This document shows positions 38,109 to 47,308 of a DNA stretch of 64,000 nt, piece by piece (position 1 is the stretch's first letter; the number at the start of each line of letters is the position of its first letter). The stretch lies in the NCBI GenBank assembly GCA_001898645.1, contig MKUQ01000060.1, positions 124,001-188,000 of the forward strand, in the 5' to 3' direction. The notes under the pieces were generated by a model. It ran no database searches. It worked only from the letters and a program-made list of their open reading frames with translations, and was not told the origin of the DNA. The stretch comes from Burkholderiales bacterium 70-64 (GTDB taxonomy: Bacteria > Pseudomonadota > Gammaproteobacteria > Burkholderiales > Burkholderiaceae_E). Made by a program: the position numbers and the translations under genes.

Positions 38109-38377
38109 ACGTATGAATGAACCTACTGCGCGGCCCGATCTCGCGCCTGCGATGCTCGCCGTACACTAGGGCCTGTTCACCCTTCGGGCCGGGGCCTGGC
38201 GAGTCGCCACACTTCGTTGCCGGCTCCTTGCGTGGCACCGCCACGCGCGTCGCCGGCGTCTCGTTTGGCGGCTCGCCAGGCCCCGGCGCGGGGTCGATCG
38301 CAGGGTGAACAGGCCCTCGTACGGCTGCGCTTCTCGGCGCGACCTCGGGCCGCTCGCTACGGTTCCTTCACACGTTC
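38107..38377. repeat. Long form of a palindromic intergenic repeat (MITE-like)
   Basis: Ends GAACGTATGA (38107-38116) and TCACACGTTC (38368-38377) are inverted repeats with one mismatch. Blocks 38123-38160 and 38335-38375 match the short copy at 28119-28199 in reverse complement. Between them sits the nested palindrome of 38168-38317. No coding potential. It fills the gap between secB and the SH3 gene. Confidence 0.7.
38168..38317. repeat. 150-bp nested palindromic element
   Basis: Outer arms AGGGCCTGTTCACCCT (38168-38183) and AGGGTGAACAGGCCCT (38302-38317) are perfect. Inner arms GCCGGGGCCTGGCGAG (38188-38203) and CTCGCCAGGCCCCGGC (38272-38287) are also perfect. It is absent from the related short repeat at 28.1 kb, so it looks inserted. 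Confidence 0.8.
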
Positions 38378-38403
38378 TGAACGGCCACTATCGGAGGCAG
38401 GTC

Positions 38404-38952
38404 ATGGTCGAACCCGCGCGTGCACATCGCCTGATGCAATTGGCGACGGATTTGCTCGCCGTGTGCGTGCCACCTGCGCGCGTGCGCGCGGGGGTGCTCG
38501 CTGCGGCGGCCGTCGCCTTGGCGATGCTGGCGCCCGCGCCGCCGGCGCTGGCCCAGGCGGCCGCCCCGGCGGCCCGCTATTTCGAGGTGGCCAACGCCGC
38601 GGCGGTGCTCTACGACGCGCCCTCCGAGCGTGCGCGCAAGCTGTTCATCGTGGTGCGCGGCACGCCGCTCGAGCAGGTCGCGGTCATCAACAAGTGGGTC
38701 AAGGTGCGCGACCTCAGCGGCGACGTGCTGTGGATCGAGCGCGGCGATCTCGGGCCGGCGCAACACGTGGTCGCCGGCACGCTGGCCGCCCTGCGGCGCA
38801 CGCCCCAGGCCAACGGCGAGCTGATCGCCCAGGTCGAGCGCGGCGTGCTGCTCGAGGTGGTCGACGCCGGCGCGCCCGCCGGCTGGCTGCACGTGCGCCA
38901 TCGCGACGGCAGCATCGGCTACGTCGCCGCCGCCGAAACCTGGGGCCGCTGA
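38404..38952 (+). CDS. Exported SH3-like domain protein
   Basis: 182 aa. The N-terminal helix [24 protein letters not shown] is a signal peptide with cleavage near ALAQA. Two bacterial SH3 (SH3_3-type) repeats follow: residues about 56-116 ([58 protein letters not shown]) and about 117-182 (ending [23 protein letters not shown]). Such proteins bind cell wall or act as periplasmic scaffolds; the exact role is unknown. It is followed by gpsA 46 bp later. Confidence 0.82.
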   Translation: MVEPARAHRLMQLATDLLAVCVPPARVRAGVLAAAAVALAMLAPAPPALAQAAAPAARYFEVANAAAVLYDAPSERARKLFIVVRGTPLEQVAVINKWVKVRDLSGDVLWIERGDLGPAQHVVAGTLAALRRTPQANGELIAQVERGVLLEVVDAGAPAGWLHVRHRDGSIGYVAAAETWGR

Positions 38953-38998
38953 GGCCGCAGGCGCCGGGCCGCAGCCGCGCCCATCCCCGCAGGCACGC

Positions 38999-40000
38999 AT
39001 GCGCGTCGCGATCTTCGGAGCTGGCGCCTGGGGCAGCGCACTGGCGCGCCACACGGCCGCGCGCCACCCGGTCATGCTGTGGGCACGCGATCCCGCGCTG
39101 GTCGAGGCGCTGCGCCGCGAACGCCGCAACGAGCGCTACCTGCCCGGGGTCGAGCTGCCGGCCACGGTCGCGTTCACGCACCGCCTCGACGAAGCCTGCG
39201 AGTGGCTCGCACAGGCACCCTCGCTGGCCGTGATCGGCACCGCCGTGGCCGGGCTGCGTCCGACCCTGCGCGCGCTCGATGCGCGCCTGCCCGCGACCGC
39301 GGGCGTGGTGTGGCTGTGCAAGGGCATCGAGGCCGGCACCGGCCGCCTGCCGCATCAGGTGGCCGGCGAGGAGCTGCATGGCCGCGCCACCGGCGTGCTC
39401 TCGGGCCCGAGCTTCGCGCAGGAGGTGGCCGCCGCACTGCCGGTGGCGCTCACCGTCGCCTCGGCCGACGCCGCGCTCAAGGCCGCGGCCATCGAGGCCT
39501 TCCATCACGGGCCGGCGCGCATCTACCGCAGCGACGACGTCGTCGGGGTGGAGCTCGGCGGTGCGCTGAAGAACGTGATGGCCATCGCCGCCGGCATCTG
39601 CGACGGCCTGGCGCTGGGCCACAACGCGCGCGCTGCCCTGATCACGCGCGGGCTGGCCGAGACCGCACGCCTGGGCGCGGCCCTCGGCGCCCGCGGCGAG
39701 ACCTTCATGGGCCTGGCCGGCCTGGGCGACCTGGTGCTCACCTGCACCGGCGATCTGTCACGCAACCGCCGGGTCGGCCTGGCGCTGGCCGGCGGCGAGG
39801 CGCTGTCGGAGATCGTGGCGCGGCTCGGCCACGTGGCCGAGGGCGTGCCGTGCGCCGCGGCGGCCGACGCGCTGGCGCGCGAGCTCGGCGTCGAGATGCC
39901 GATCGTGGCGGCGGTGGTGGCCGTGCTCTCCGGTTCGCTGCGCCCGCGCGACGCGGTGCTGGCGCTGCTGGCGCGCGAGTCGCGCGCCGAGCACGGCTGA
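38999..40000 (+). CDS. gpsA: Glycerol-3-phosphate dehydrogenase [NAD(P)+]
   Basis: 333 aa cytoplasmic enzyme reducing dihydroxyacetone phosphate to sn-glycerol-3-phosphate for phospholipid synthesis. NAD site [14 protein letters not shown] at residues 3-16, then [37 protein letters not shown] with the catalytic Lys, and [15 protein letters not shown]. Full length. The SH3 gene precedes it and a LOG gene follows. Confidence 0.95.
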   Translation: MRVAIFGAGAWGSALARHTAARHPVMLWARDPALVEALRRERRNERYLPGVELPATVAFTHRLDEACEWLAQAPSLAVIGTAVAGLRPTLRALDARLPATAGVVWLCKGIEAGTGRLPHQVAGEELHGRATGVLSGPSFAQEVAAALPVALTVASADAALKAAAIEAFHHGPARIYRSDDVVGVELGGALKNVMAIAAGICDGLALGHNARAALITRGLAETARLGAALGARGETFMGLAGLGDLVLTCTGDLSRNRRVGLALAGGEALSEIVARLGHVAEGVPCAAAADALARELGVEMPIVAAVVAVLSGSLRPRDAVLALLARESRAEHG

Positions 40001-40032
40001 CGTGGGACGTTCCTGATCGAGCGACATTGGCC

Positions 40033-40587
40033 ATGAGCGAACACAAGACGGTATGCGTGTTCTGCGGCGCCAAGCCGGGCCGCGACCCCAAGTACGTGCG
40101 CGGCGCGCGCGAGGTCGGCGCCGCCATCGCCGCGCGCGGCTGGACCCTGGTGTTCGGCGGCGGCGGGGTGGGGCTGATGCGCGAGGTGGCCGAGGCCGCC
40201 ATGGCCGCCGGCGGCGAGGTGATCGGCATCATCCCGCAGGCGCTGGTGGCGCGCGAGCTCGGGCTCACGCACATCTCCCGCCTCGAGGTGGTGGCCGACA
40301 TGTCGGTGCGCAAGCAGCGCATGATCGACCTCTCCGACGGCTTCGTCGCCCTGCCCGGCGGCCTGGGCACGCTCGACGAGGTGTTCGAGGTGCTGACGCT
40401 GCGCCAGACCGGCTATCACGCCAAGCCGATCGGCCTGTACAACCAGGACGGCTATTACGACGCGCTGCTGGCCGCCTGCCGCGGCTTCGTCGAGCAGGGC
40501 TTCGTCCTGCCGGCCGACATCGGCTTCCTCGTCGATGCGCCGCGCATCGACGAGCTGCTCGAGCGGCTGTTCGCCGCCGCGCGCTAG
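40033..40587 (+). CDS. LOG-family phosphoribohydrolase (TIGR00730)
   Basis: 184 aa. Motifs VFGGGGVGLMREVAEAA near residue 40 and PGGLGTLDEVFEVLTLRQTGYHAKP near 110 define the LOG family. It cleaves nucleoside 5'-monophosphates to ribose 5-phosphate and base; plant relatives activate cytokinins, while bacterial members probably act in nucleotide clean-up. The ATG at 40033 gives VCVFCGAKPG at the usual position near residue 7. It is convergent with trmL, 22 bp apart. Confidence 0.9.
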   Translation: MSEHKTVCVFCGAKPGRDPKYVRGAREVGAAIAARGWTLVFGGGGVGLMREVAEAAMAAGGEVIGIIPQALVARELGLTHISRLEVVADMSVRKQRMIDLSDGFVALPGGLGTLDEVFEVLTLRQTGYHAKPIGLYNQDGYYDALLAACRGFVEQGFVLPADIGFLVDAPRIDELLERLFAAAR

Positions 40588-40609
40588 CGCGCAGTACACC
40601 CCGGGCGCG

Positions 40610-41074
40610 CTACTGCGCTCCGCAGAAGCCGAACTGCCGCCACGCCTCGAACACGGTCACCGCCACCGCGTTCGACAGGTTCAGGCTGCGGTTGTCCGGC
40701 CGCATCGGCAGGCGCAGCCGCTGCGCCGGCGGGAAAGCGGCCAGCACCTCCTCGGGCAGGCCGCGCGTCTCGCAGCCGAAGACCAGGTAGTCGTCGCGCT
40801 CGAAGGCGACGTCGGTGGGCCGGCGTTCGCCGTGGGTGGTGAGGGCGAAGCAGCGGCGCGGCTGCTCGTGCGTCAGGAAGGCGGGCCACGACGCATGCAC
40901 GCGCAGCGCGGCGAACTCGTGGTAGTCCAGGCCGGCGCGGCGCAGCCGGGCCGAATCGAGCGAGAAGCCGAGCGGCTCGACGAGGTGCAGCCGCGCCCCG
41001 GTGTTGGCGCACAGGCGGATCACGTTGCCGGTGTTGGGCGGGATCTCAGGGTGGACCAGGACGACGTTGAGCAT
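40610..41074 (-). CDS. trmL: tRNA (cytidine/uridine-2'-O-)-methyltransferase TrmL
   Basis: 154 aa SPOUT-class enzyme that methylates the wobble base (C34/U34) of leucine tRNAs. It starts [32 protein letters not shown], and the trefoil-knot AdoMet site includes [14 protein letters not shown] and [24 protein letters not shown]. Length is standard. I chose the ATG at 41074, which overlaps the upstream comF 3' end by 29 bp, suggesting coupling. Confidence 0.93.
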   Translation of the reverse strand: MLNVVLVHPEIPPNTGNVIRLCANTGARLHLVEPLGFSLDSARLRRAGLDYHEFAALRVHASWPAFLTHEQPRRCFALTTHGERRPTDVAFERDDYLVFGCETRGLPEEVLAAFPPAQRLRLPMRPDNRSLNLSNAVAVTVFEAWRQFGFCGAQ

Positions 41075-41945
41075 CGGGAAGCGGCGTGCGGGCGACCACA
41101 CAGTTAATCACACGTGCGGCGCCGGCCCGTGCGAGGGCCGCGGCGGCGGCCTCCAGCGTGGCCCCGGTGGTCATCACGTCGTCGACCAGCAGCACGGTGC
41201 GCCCGGCGGCGGCATCGCCGGCGGCGAAGGCGCCGGCGAGCGCGGTACGCCGCTCGTGGGCGTGCAGGGTCGAGGCCGGCGCACCTGCGCGCGTGCGCCG
41301 CAGCAGGCGAGGGGCGAGCGCGCAGCGATGCGCGCGGGCCAGCGCGCGGGCGATCTCGAGCGACTGGTTGAAGCCGCGCGAGGCTAGGCGCTGCGGCGCC
41401 AGCGGGATCGCAGCCACCAGCGGTGCGGCCCGGACCACGTCGGGCGGCACGCCCTGCGCCAGGCAGCGGCCCAGCGGCTGCGCCAGCGATGCGTCACGGC
41501 CGAACTTCAAGGCGTGCACCACCCGGTCCAGCGGCGGCGCGTAGTCGGCGAGCACCAGCGTGCGCTCGAACGGCGGCGGATCGGCGGCGCACCCGGCGCA
41601 TGTCTGCGGCGGTTCGTCGGCGCAGCCTGGCGGCGGGCCGGAGGTGCAACCCTGCGACGGGTCGGAGGTGCGGCCGGCGCAGCCCCGCGGCGCGCCCGCC
41701 GCGGCGGTGAGCAGGCCGCAGCGCGGGCAGCGCGGTGCGCAGCGCCCGGGCAGTGCGGCCGCGCACGCGGGGCACAGGCCGCCGGGCTCGCCGGTGCCGC
41801 ATACGATGCACGCCGCGGGCAGCCACGCCTCGACGAGCTCTGCCAGCATCCGGACGAGGAGGCCGGGCGGGTTGAACGGGCCGGCCGCTCGCGCGGCGCC
41901 GGCTGCCTCGGGTGAAACCCTGCCATCGGTGCGCATGCCGTACAT
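41046..41945 (-). CDS. comF: ComF-family phosphoribosyltransferase-like protein with Cys-rich insert
   Basis: 299 aa, longer than the usual 220-250. N-terminal zinc-ribbon cysteines ([16 protein letters not shown] and CPRCG) are followed by an unusual insert at about residues 86-127 with further regularly spaced Cys in Gly/Pro/Ala/Asp-rich sequence ([20 protein letters not shown] and onward). The PRT domain has the PRPP loop [19 protein letters not shown] near residue 254 and the [13 protein letters not shown] motif. ComF proteins assist DNA uptake in competent bacteria; GntX-like members have other roles. ATG at 41945, with an in-frame alternative at 41933. Confidence 0.85.
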   Translation of the reverse strand: MYGMRTDGRVSPEAAGAARAAGPFNPPGLLVRMLAELVEAWLPAACIVCGTGEPGGLCPACAAALPGRCAPRCPRCGLLTAAAGAPRGCAGRTSDPSQGCTSGPPPGCADEPPQTCAGCAADPPPFERTLVLADYAPPLDRVVHALKFGRDASLAQPLGRCLAQGVPPDVVRAAPLVAAIPLAPQRLASRGFNQSLEIARALARAHRCALAPRLLRRTRAGAPASTLHAHERRTALAGAFAAGDAAAGRTVLLVDDVMTTGATLEAAAAALARAGAARVINCVVARTPLPDAQRRPGPP

Positions 41946-41976
41946 TCAACCTCGACAGGCCCCTATACTGAAACGC

Positions 41977-42867
41977 ATGCTTACTCCGCCCGACCTAGAT
42001 CCGGCGGCCGTGCGGCGCCAGTTCTCGCGGCGCGCGGCGGCAGCGGTGCGCGCCGACTTCCTGCTGCGCGAGGTCGAGGCGCGCATGCTCGAGCGGCTCG
42101 ACGGGGTGCGCCTGTCGCCGCGCGACGCGCTCGACGTCGGCTGTGGCGCCGGGCACGGGCTGCTGGCGCTGAAGAAGCGCTATCCCTCCGCCGCGCTGCT
42201 CGGGCTCGATTCGGCCTTCGCGATGGCGCAGGCGGCGCGTCGCACGCTCGCGGCGCCCGCGCAGGGCTTCTTCGCGCGCCTGCGCGGTGCCGCGGCCGAA
42301 CCGATCGCGCGCGTCGCGGTGGCCGATGCGCACGCCCTGCCGCTGGCCGATTCGTCCGTCGACCTGGTGTGGTCGAACCTGGCGCTGCACTGGTTCGAGG
42401 CGCCCGAGCGGGCGTTCGCGGAGTGGTACCGGGTGGCGCGCCCGGGCGCGCTGGTCGAGTTCTCGTTCTTCAGCGTCGACACCTTCGTCGAGCTGCGCCG
42501 CCTGGGCGCGCGCATGATGCCGTTCCACGACATGCACGACATCGGCGACCTGCTGGTGGCGGCCGGCTTCGCCGAGCCGGTCATGGACACCGAGCGGCTG
42601 GCGCTGTCGTGGGCCGATCCGGCGGCGCTGCTCGCCGACCTGCGCGCGCTCGGCGGCAACGCGCTGCGCCAGCGCTTTCGCGGCCTGCTCGGGCGCGGGC
42701 AGCGCGCCGCCTGGCTGCGTGCGCTCGAATCGCTGCGCGGGCCCGACGGGCGGCTCGCCGCCACGGCGGAGATCGTGTTCGGCCACGCCTGGTGCCCGGC
42801 GCGCAAGCGGCGCGCCGACGGGCTCGCCACCATCGAGTTCATGCCGCATCCGGGAGGCCGGCGGTGA
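41977..42867 (+). CDS. SAM-dependent methyltransferase, BioC-like
   Basis: 296 aa. AdoMet motif I ALDVGCGAGHGLLALKKRYP near residue 50, then VADAHALPLADSSVDLVWSNLALHWFEAPERAFAEWYRVARPGALVEFSFF, the class I pattern. The N-terminus AAVRRQFSRRAAA matches malonyl-ACP methyltransferases (BioC), which start biotin synthesis. A TATACT at 41964-41969 sits 7 bp before the ATG, so the mRNA would be nearly leaderless or starts elsewhere. No other bio gene is adjacent, so the biotin role is probable, not proven. Confidence 0.75.
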   Translation: MLTPPDLDPAAVRRQFSRRAAAAVRADFLLREVEARMLERLDGVRLSPRDALDVGCGAGHGLLALKKRYPSAALLGLDSAFAMAQAARRTLAAPAQGFFARLRGAAAEPIARVAVADAHALPLADSSVDLVWSNLALHWFEAPERAFAEWYRVARPGALVEFSFFSVDTFVELRRLGARMMPFHDMHDIGDLLVAAGFAEPVMDTERLALSWADPAALLADLRALGGNALRQRFRGLLGRGQRAAWLRALESLRGPDGRLAATAEIVFGHAWCPARKRRADGLATIEFMPHPGGRR

Positions 42868-42878
42868 GCGGCATCGAT

Positions 42879-42908
42879 TTGCCGCGGCCTTGCGCGCGCC
42901 CCTATAAT
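42879..42908 (+). promoter_or_regulatory. Sigma-70 promoter of the cytochrome oxidase operon
   Basis: TTGCCG (42879-42884), 18 bp, TATAAT (42903-42908), about 50 bp before the DUF2244 start. It is the clearest sigma-70 promoter in the window. Confidence 0.65.
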
Positions 42909-42957
42909 CCGGGGCCGTCAAGAATGCAATGATGCAGCTCAAGCCGAAGCGAAGGTC

Positions 42958-43437
42958 ATGCCGTACCGATGGATGTACGTGGCCGAAGCCGATCGGCACC
43001 GCTGGGTGCTCAAGCGCAATTGCGCGCTCACCCCGCGCCAGCTCGGGGCGTGGTTCGGCACGCTCGCAGGGGCTGCGCTGCTCATTGCCGGGCTGTGGGC
43101 GGCATGGGGGGCGTGGTTCGTCGTGCCGTTCGCCGTCGTCGAGGTCGGCGCCCTGGCGGCGGCCTACCTCGTCTACGGGCGGCACGCGGGCGACTACGAG
43201 CGCATCGAGGCGACGCGTGGCCGCCTGACGGTGGAAACGAGCAGCGGCGCGCGCCTCGAGCGGGTCGAGCGCGAGTCGGGCTGGGTGAGGGTCGAGTACG
43301 GCGGTTCGCGTCGCGAGCCGATCCGGCTCGTGACGGGGAAGGAAGAAATCGCGGTCGGCCGGTTCGTGCCGGACGATCGCAAGGCCGAACTGGCGCGCCA
43401 GATGCGCGCCGCCCTGGCCCGGTGGCGGGCGGGCTGA
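42958..43437 (+). CDS. DUF2244 membrane protein
   Basis: 159 aa. Two hydrophobic helices (LGAWFGTLAGAALLIAGLWAA and WFVVPFAVVEVGALAAAYLVY) are followed by a soluble domain (YERIEATRGRLTVETSSGARLERVER). The pattern matches the DUF2244 family, typically found just before coxB. The function is unknown; the position suggests a role in oxidase assembly or membrane integrity. ATG with GAAGG upstream. It is the first gene after a TATAAT promoter. Confidence 0.82.
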   Translation: MPYRWMYVAEADRHRWVLKRNCALTPRQLGAWFGTLAGAALLIAGLWAAWGAWFVVPFAVVEVGALAAAYLVYGRHAGDYERIEATRGRLTVETSSGARLERVERESGWVRVEYGGSRREPIRLVTGKEEIAVGRFVPDDRKAELARQMRAALARWRAG

Positions 43438-43439
43438 CG

Positions 43440-44660
43440 ATGACGATCGAAGAACGAGGACGGGTGGAGATGCTCAGAACCGAATTCAGGCATGCGATCG
43501 AGGCGCTGGCGCTGGCTGCGCTGGGCGGTTGGGCCACGGCGGCGTCGGCGGTGGCCGACATGCCGGGCGGACCGAGGGTCAACCAGCTCAATCTCGCCGA
43601 GCCGGTCACCCAGGTCGCGGCGGACCTGCACTGGATCCACTGGTTCGTCATGTGGGTCTGTGTGGTGATCTTCGTCCTCGTGTTCGGCGCCATGCTCTAC
43701 GCCATCGTGAAGCACCGCAAGTCGAAGGGGCACGCGGCCGCCGAGTTCCACGAGAGCACCGCGGTCGAGATCGCCTGGACCATCGTGCCGTTCCTGATCA
43801 TCGTCGCGCTGGCCCTGCCGGCCACGCGCATCGTGGTCGAGCAGAAGGACACCGCCAACGCCGACCTCACCATCAAGGCCACCGGCTACCAGTGGAAGTG
43901 GGGCTACGACTACATCAAGGGGGACGGCGAGGGCATCTCGTTCCTCTCCATGCTGTCGACTCCGCGCGACCAGATCGAAGACCGCAACTACCCGGGCGCG
44001 AAGGAGCGCCGCGAGCAGAACCCGACCTACCTGATGGAGGTCGACCACCCGATGGTGGTGCCGGTGAACAAGAAGGTGCGCGTCGTGCTCACCGCCAACG
44101 ACGTGATCCACGCCTGGTACATCCCGGCCTTCGGCCTCAAGCAGGACGCGATCCCCGGCTTCGTGCGCGACGCCTGGTTCCGCGCCGAGAAGGTCGGCGT
44201 GTTCCGCGGCCAGTGCGCCGAGCTGTGCGGCAAGGACCACGCCTTCATGCCCATCGTGGTCGACGTGCGCTCGGAGGAGGACTACCTGAAGTGGGTCGCC
44301 GAGCAGAAGAAGGAGATGCTCGCCAAGGCCGAGGACCCCGGCAAGGTATGGGCGATCGCCGACCTGGAGGCGCGCGGCGAGAAGGTCTTCGCGGCGAACT
44401 GCGTGGCCTGCCACCAGGCCAACGGCAAGGGCGTGCCGGGCACCTTCCCTGCGCTCGCCGGCTCCAAGGTGGTGCTGGGCAAGAAGCAGGGCCAGATCGA
44501 CACCGTGCTGCAGGGCCGGCCGGGCACCGCGATGGCGTCGTTCAAGCAGCTCTCCGACACGGAGCTGGCGGCGGTGATCACCTACACGCGCAACGCCTGG
44601 GGCAACAAGGCCCCCGAGAACATCGTGCAGCCGGCCGACGTGGCGGCCGAGCGCAAGTGA
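43440..44660 (+). CDS. coxB: Cytochrome c oxidase subunit II with fused cytochrome c
   Basis: 406 aa caa3-type subunit II. Signal peptide, then two transmembrane helices ([23 protein letters not shown] and [21 protein letters not shown]). The CuA domain carries [16 protein letters not shown] and [14 protein letters not shown] with the two Cys, His and Met ligands. A C-terminal class I cytochrome c follows with haem site CVACH and a likely axial Met in GTAMASF. Electrons therefore can enter directly via the tethered haem. ATG at 43440 just after the DUF2244 stop; another Met at 43470 is possible. Confidence 0.95.
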   Translation: MTIEERGRVEMLRTEFRHAIEALALAALGGWATAASAVADMPGGPRVNQLNLAEPVTQVAADLHWIHWFVMWVCVVIFVLVFGAMLYAIVKHRKSKGHAAAEFHESTAVEIAWTIVPFLIIVALALPATRIVVEQKDTANADLTIKATGYQWKWGYDYIKGDGEGISFLSMLSTPRDQIEDRNYPGAKERREQNPTYLMEVDHPMVVPVNKKVRVVLTANDVIHAWYIPAFGLKQDAIPGFVRDAWFRAEKVGVFRGQCAELCGKDHAFMPIVVDVRSEEDYLKWVAEQKKEMLAKAEDPGKVWAIADLEARGEKVFAANCVACHQANGKGVPGTFPALAGSKVVLGKKQGQIDTVLQGRPGTAMASFKQLSDTELAAVITYTRNAWGNKAPENIVQPADVAAERK

Positions 44661-44715
44661 CGGGCCCGCGCCCGGCCACCCTTCGAATGCAGCGAGCTTG
44701 CAGGAGTCCATCGAA

Positions 44716-46305
44716 ATGAGCGCAGTCCTCGACCAGCACGGCGGCCACGCCCACGATCACGGGCACGACCATCCCACCGGATGGCGGCGCTGGCTGTACG
44801 CCACCAACCACAAGGACATCGGCACGATGTACCTGTGGTTCTCGTTCACCATGTTCCTGATCGGCGGCGTCAATGCGCTGCTGCTGCGCAGCGAGCTGTT
44901 CCAGCCGGGCCTGCAGATCCTGCGCCCCGAGTTCTTCAACCAGCTCACCACCATGCACGGGCTGATCATGGTGTTCGGCGGCATCATGCCGGCGTTCGTC
45001 GGGTTCGCGAACTGGCAGATCCCGATGATGATCGGCGCCTCCGACATGGCGTTCGCGCGCATGAACAACTTCAGCTTCTGGCTGCTGCCGGCCGCGGCCC
45101 TGCTGCTCATCGTGTCGTACTTCGTGCCGGGCGGCGCCACCGCCGCCGGCTGGACGCTGTACGCGCCGCTGTCGGTGCAGATGGGCCCGGGCATGGACCT
45201 GGCCATCTTCGCCCTGCACATCATGGGCGCGAGCTCGATCATGGGCGCGATCAACATCATCACCACCATCCTGAACATGCGCGCGCCCGGCATGACGCTG
45301 ATGAAGATGCCGATGTTCTGCTGGACCTGGCTGATCACCGCCTACCTGCTGCTGGCGGTGATGCCGGTGCTCGCCGGCGCGGTCACCATGGTGCTCACCG
45401 ACCGCCATTTCGGCACCTCGTTCTTCAACGCGGCCGGCGGCGGCGACCCGGTGATGTACCAGCACATCTTCTGGTTCTTCGGGCACCCCGAGGTCTACAT
45501 CATGATCCTGCCGGCGTTCGGGATCATCAGCGAGGTCATCCCCACCTTCGCGCGCAAGAAGCTGTTCGGCTACAGCTCGATGGTCTACGCCACCGCCTCG
45601 ATCGCCATCCTGTCGTTCATCGTGTGGGCGCACCACATGTTCACCACCGGCATGCCGGTGACCGGGCAGCTGTTCTTCATGTACGCCACCATGCTGATCG
45701 CCGTGCCCACCGGCGTGAAGGTGTTCAACTGGACCGCCACCATGTGGCGCGGCTCGATGACCTTCGAGACGCCGATGCTGTTCGCCGTCGGCTTCATCTT
45801 CGTGTTCACCATCGGCGGCTTCACCGGCGTCATCGTCGCGCTGGCCCCGCTCGACCTGCCGCTGCACGACACCTACTACGTGGTGGCGCACTTCCACTAC
45901 GTGCTGGTGGCGGGCTCGCTGTTCGCGCTGTTCGCCGGCACCTACTACTGGATCCCCAAGTGGACCGGCCACATGTACGACGAGCGGCTCGGCAAGATCC
46001 ACTTCTGGGCCTCGATGATCACCTTCAACATCACCTTCTTCCCGATGCACTTCCTCGGGCTGGCCGGCATGCCGCGCCGCTACGCCGACTACCCGATGCA
46101 GTTCGCCGACTTCAACGCGCTGATCACCATCGGGGCGTTCGGCTTCGGCCTGTCGCAGCTGATCTTCCTGTGGGCGGTGATCAAGTGCATCCGGGGCGGC
46201 GAGAAGGCCACCGACCGGGTCTGGGAGGGCTCGCATGGCCTGGAGTGGACGCTGCCCAGCCCCGCTCCGTTCCACACCTTCGAAACGCCGCCGGTGGTGA
46301 AGTGA
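44716..46305 (+). CDS. ctaD: Cytochrome c oxidase subunit I
   Basis: 529 aa with 12 helices. The His-rich N-terminus [19 protein letters not shown] precedes [14 protein letters not shown]. The low-spin haem ligand lies in [11 protein letters not shown]. The binuclear centre has [10 protein letters not shown] (CuB His cross-linked to Tyr) and [10 protein letters not shown], then [18 protein letters not shown] for haems a3 and a. The D- and K-channel regions appear conserved. The stop overlaps the GTG of the next short gene (GTGA). Confidence 0.97.
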   Translation: MSAVLDQHGGHAHDHGHDHPTGWRRWLYATNHKDIGTMYLWFSFTMFLIGGVNALLLRSELFQPGLQILRPEFFNQLTTMHGLIMVFGGIMPAFVGFANWQIPMMIGASDMAFARMNNFSFWLLPAAALLLIVSYFVPGGATAAGWTLYAPLSVQMGPGMDLAIFALHIMGASSIMGAINIITTILNMRAPGMTLMKMPMFCWTWLITAYLLLAVMPVLAGAVTMVLTDRHFGTSFFNAAGGGDPVMYQHIFWFFGHPEVYIMILPAFGIISEVIPTFARKKLFGYSSMVYATASIAILSFIVWAHHMFTTGMPVTGQLFFMYATMLIAVPTGVKVFNWTATMWRGSMTFETPMLFAVGFIFVFTIGGFTGVIVALAPLDLPLHDTYYVVAHFHYVLVAGSLFALFAGTYYWIPKWTGHMYDERLGKIHFWASMITFNITFFPMHFLGLAGMPRRYADYPMQFADFNALITIGAFGFGLSQLIFLWAVIKCIRGGEKATDRVWEGSHGLEWTLPSPAPFHTFETPPVVK

Positions 46306-46403
46306 GCCGCCGCGACAACCTGCGCACGGCGCTGATCCTGCTGTCGATCGCGATCGCTTTCTTCGTGGGGGTGATCGCGCGACACTGGCTGTTCCGGGGC
46401 TGA
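46302..46403 (+). CDS. Very short single-helix oxidase-operon protein
   Basis: 33 aa: [20 protein letters not shown] then [13 protein letters not shown]. Its GTG overlaps the ctaD stop by 4 bp and it ends 7 bp before ctaG, so it is translated by coupling. One hydrophobic helix is flanked by Arg on both sides. Similar small ORFs named cytochrome oxidase small assembly proteins occur at this spot in Burkholderiales. The function is unknown; a role in oxidase assembly is inferred from position. Confidence 0.75.
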   Translation: MSRRDNLRTALILLSIAIAFFVGVIARHWLFRG

Positions 46404-46410
46404 GCACGCC

Positions 46411-47037
46411 ATGCCGGGTGCAGGCACCCCGCCGCGCGAAGAGGGCTCCGGCCGTGCGCAGAACCTGCGCATGCTGGGCAAGCTGGTGGTCGTCGCCTGC
46501 GCGATGTTCGCCTTCGGCTTCGCGCTGGTGCCGCTGTACAACGCGATCTGCGAGGTCACCGGCCTGAACTACCTCACCAAGGTGGACCGCAGCGCGGCCG
46601 AGTTCGCCCGCAACACCCAGGTCGACAAGGCGCGCACGGTGGTCGTCGAGTTCGACGCCAACAGCCGCGGCGCCTGGCAGTTCCGGCCCGAGGTCAATTC
46701 GCTGACGGTGCATCCGGGCGAGCTGGTCACGATCGAATACGACCTGGTGAACACGCGCGGCGTGGCGAGCACCGGCCAGGCGATCCCCAGCTACGCGCCG
46801 CAGGAATCGGCGCCGTACTTCCGCAAGCTCGAATGCTTCTGCTTCCGCCAGCAGGCGCTGGCGGCGCACGAGTCGCGGCGCTTCCCGGTGGTGTTCGTGA
46901 TCGACCCCAAGCTGCCGAAGGACGTCACGACCATCACCCTGTCGTACACGTTCTTCGAGGTCGCCACGCGCGCCGGCGTGCCGGAGGCGACCGGTGCGCC
47001 GCAGGTGGGCGGCGCCGGCGGGGTCCGGGGCGGCTGA
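46411..47037 (+). CDS. ctaG: Cytochrome c oxidase assembly protein CtaG/Cox11
   Basis: 208 aa copper chaperone that delivers Cu to the CuB site of subunit I. One membrane anchor (LRMLGKLVVVACAMFAFGFALVPLYNAICEVTGLN) precedes a periplasmic immunoglobulin-like domain. The conserved copper-binding motif lies in KLECFCFRQQ. A Gly-rich tail follows residue 190. It is followed by a DUF2970 gene through a TGATG overlap. Confidence 0.94.
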   Translation: MPGAGTPPREEGSGRAQNLRMLGKLVVVACAMFAFGFALVPLYNAICEVTGLNYLTKVDRSAAEFARNTQVDKARTVVVEFDANSRGAWQFRPEVNSLTVHPGELVTIEYDLVNTRGVASTGQAIPSYAPQESAPYFRKLECFCFRQQALAAHESRRFPVVFVIDPKLPKDVTTITLSYTFFEVATRAGVPEATGAPQVGGAGGVRGG

Positions 47038-47249
47038 TGCGCGATCCGCGACCGGCAGCTCCGCCCCCGGCGGGCATCCTCGACGCGATCAAGGCGGTGG
47101 CGTGGTCGTTCTTCGGGGTGCGCGCCGGTCGCGCACGGGAACGGGATTTCACCCGGCTGAACCCGGTCCATGTGATCATTGCCGGGCTGGCGATGGCGCT
47201 GCTGTTCGTGCTGACGCTGGTGGCGATCGTTCACGCCGTGGCAGGCTGA
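47037..47249 (+). CDS. DUF2970 small membrane protein
   Basis: 70 aa. The amphipathic segment ILDAIKAVAWSFFGVRAGRARERDF then a single helix PVHVIIAGLAMALLFVLTLVAIVHAVAG define the DUF2970 family, almost always found between ctaG and ctaE. The ATG shares one base with the ctaG stop. The role is unknown, presumably in oxidase biogenesis. Confidence 0.85.
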   Translation: MRDPRPAAPPPAGILDAIKAVAWSFFGVRAGRARERDFTRLNPVHVIIAGLAMALLFVLTLVAIVHAVAG

Positions 47250-47308
47250 CCACGGGCCAACCATACCAATCGATCGATACGCGGATTCACTTTCGGGGAG
47301 ACAGGACC

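Noticed and set aside
38168-38317. Rho-independent terminator of secB
   Set aside because: The long nested palindrome has no T-run on either strand and is shared in layout with mobile-like repeats.
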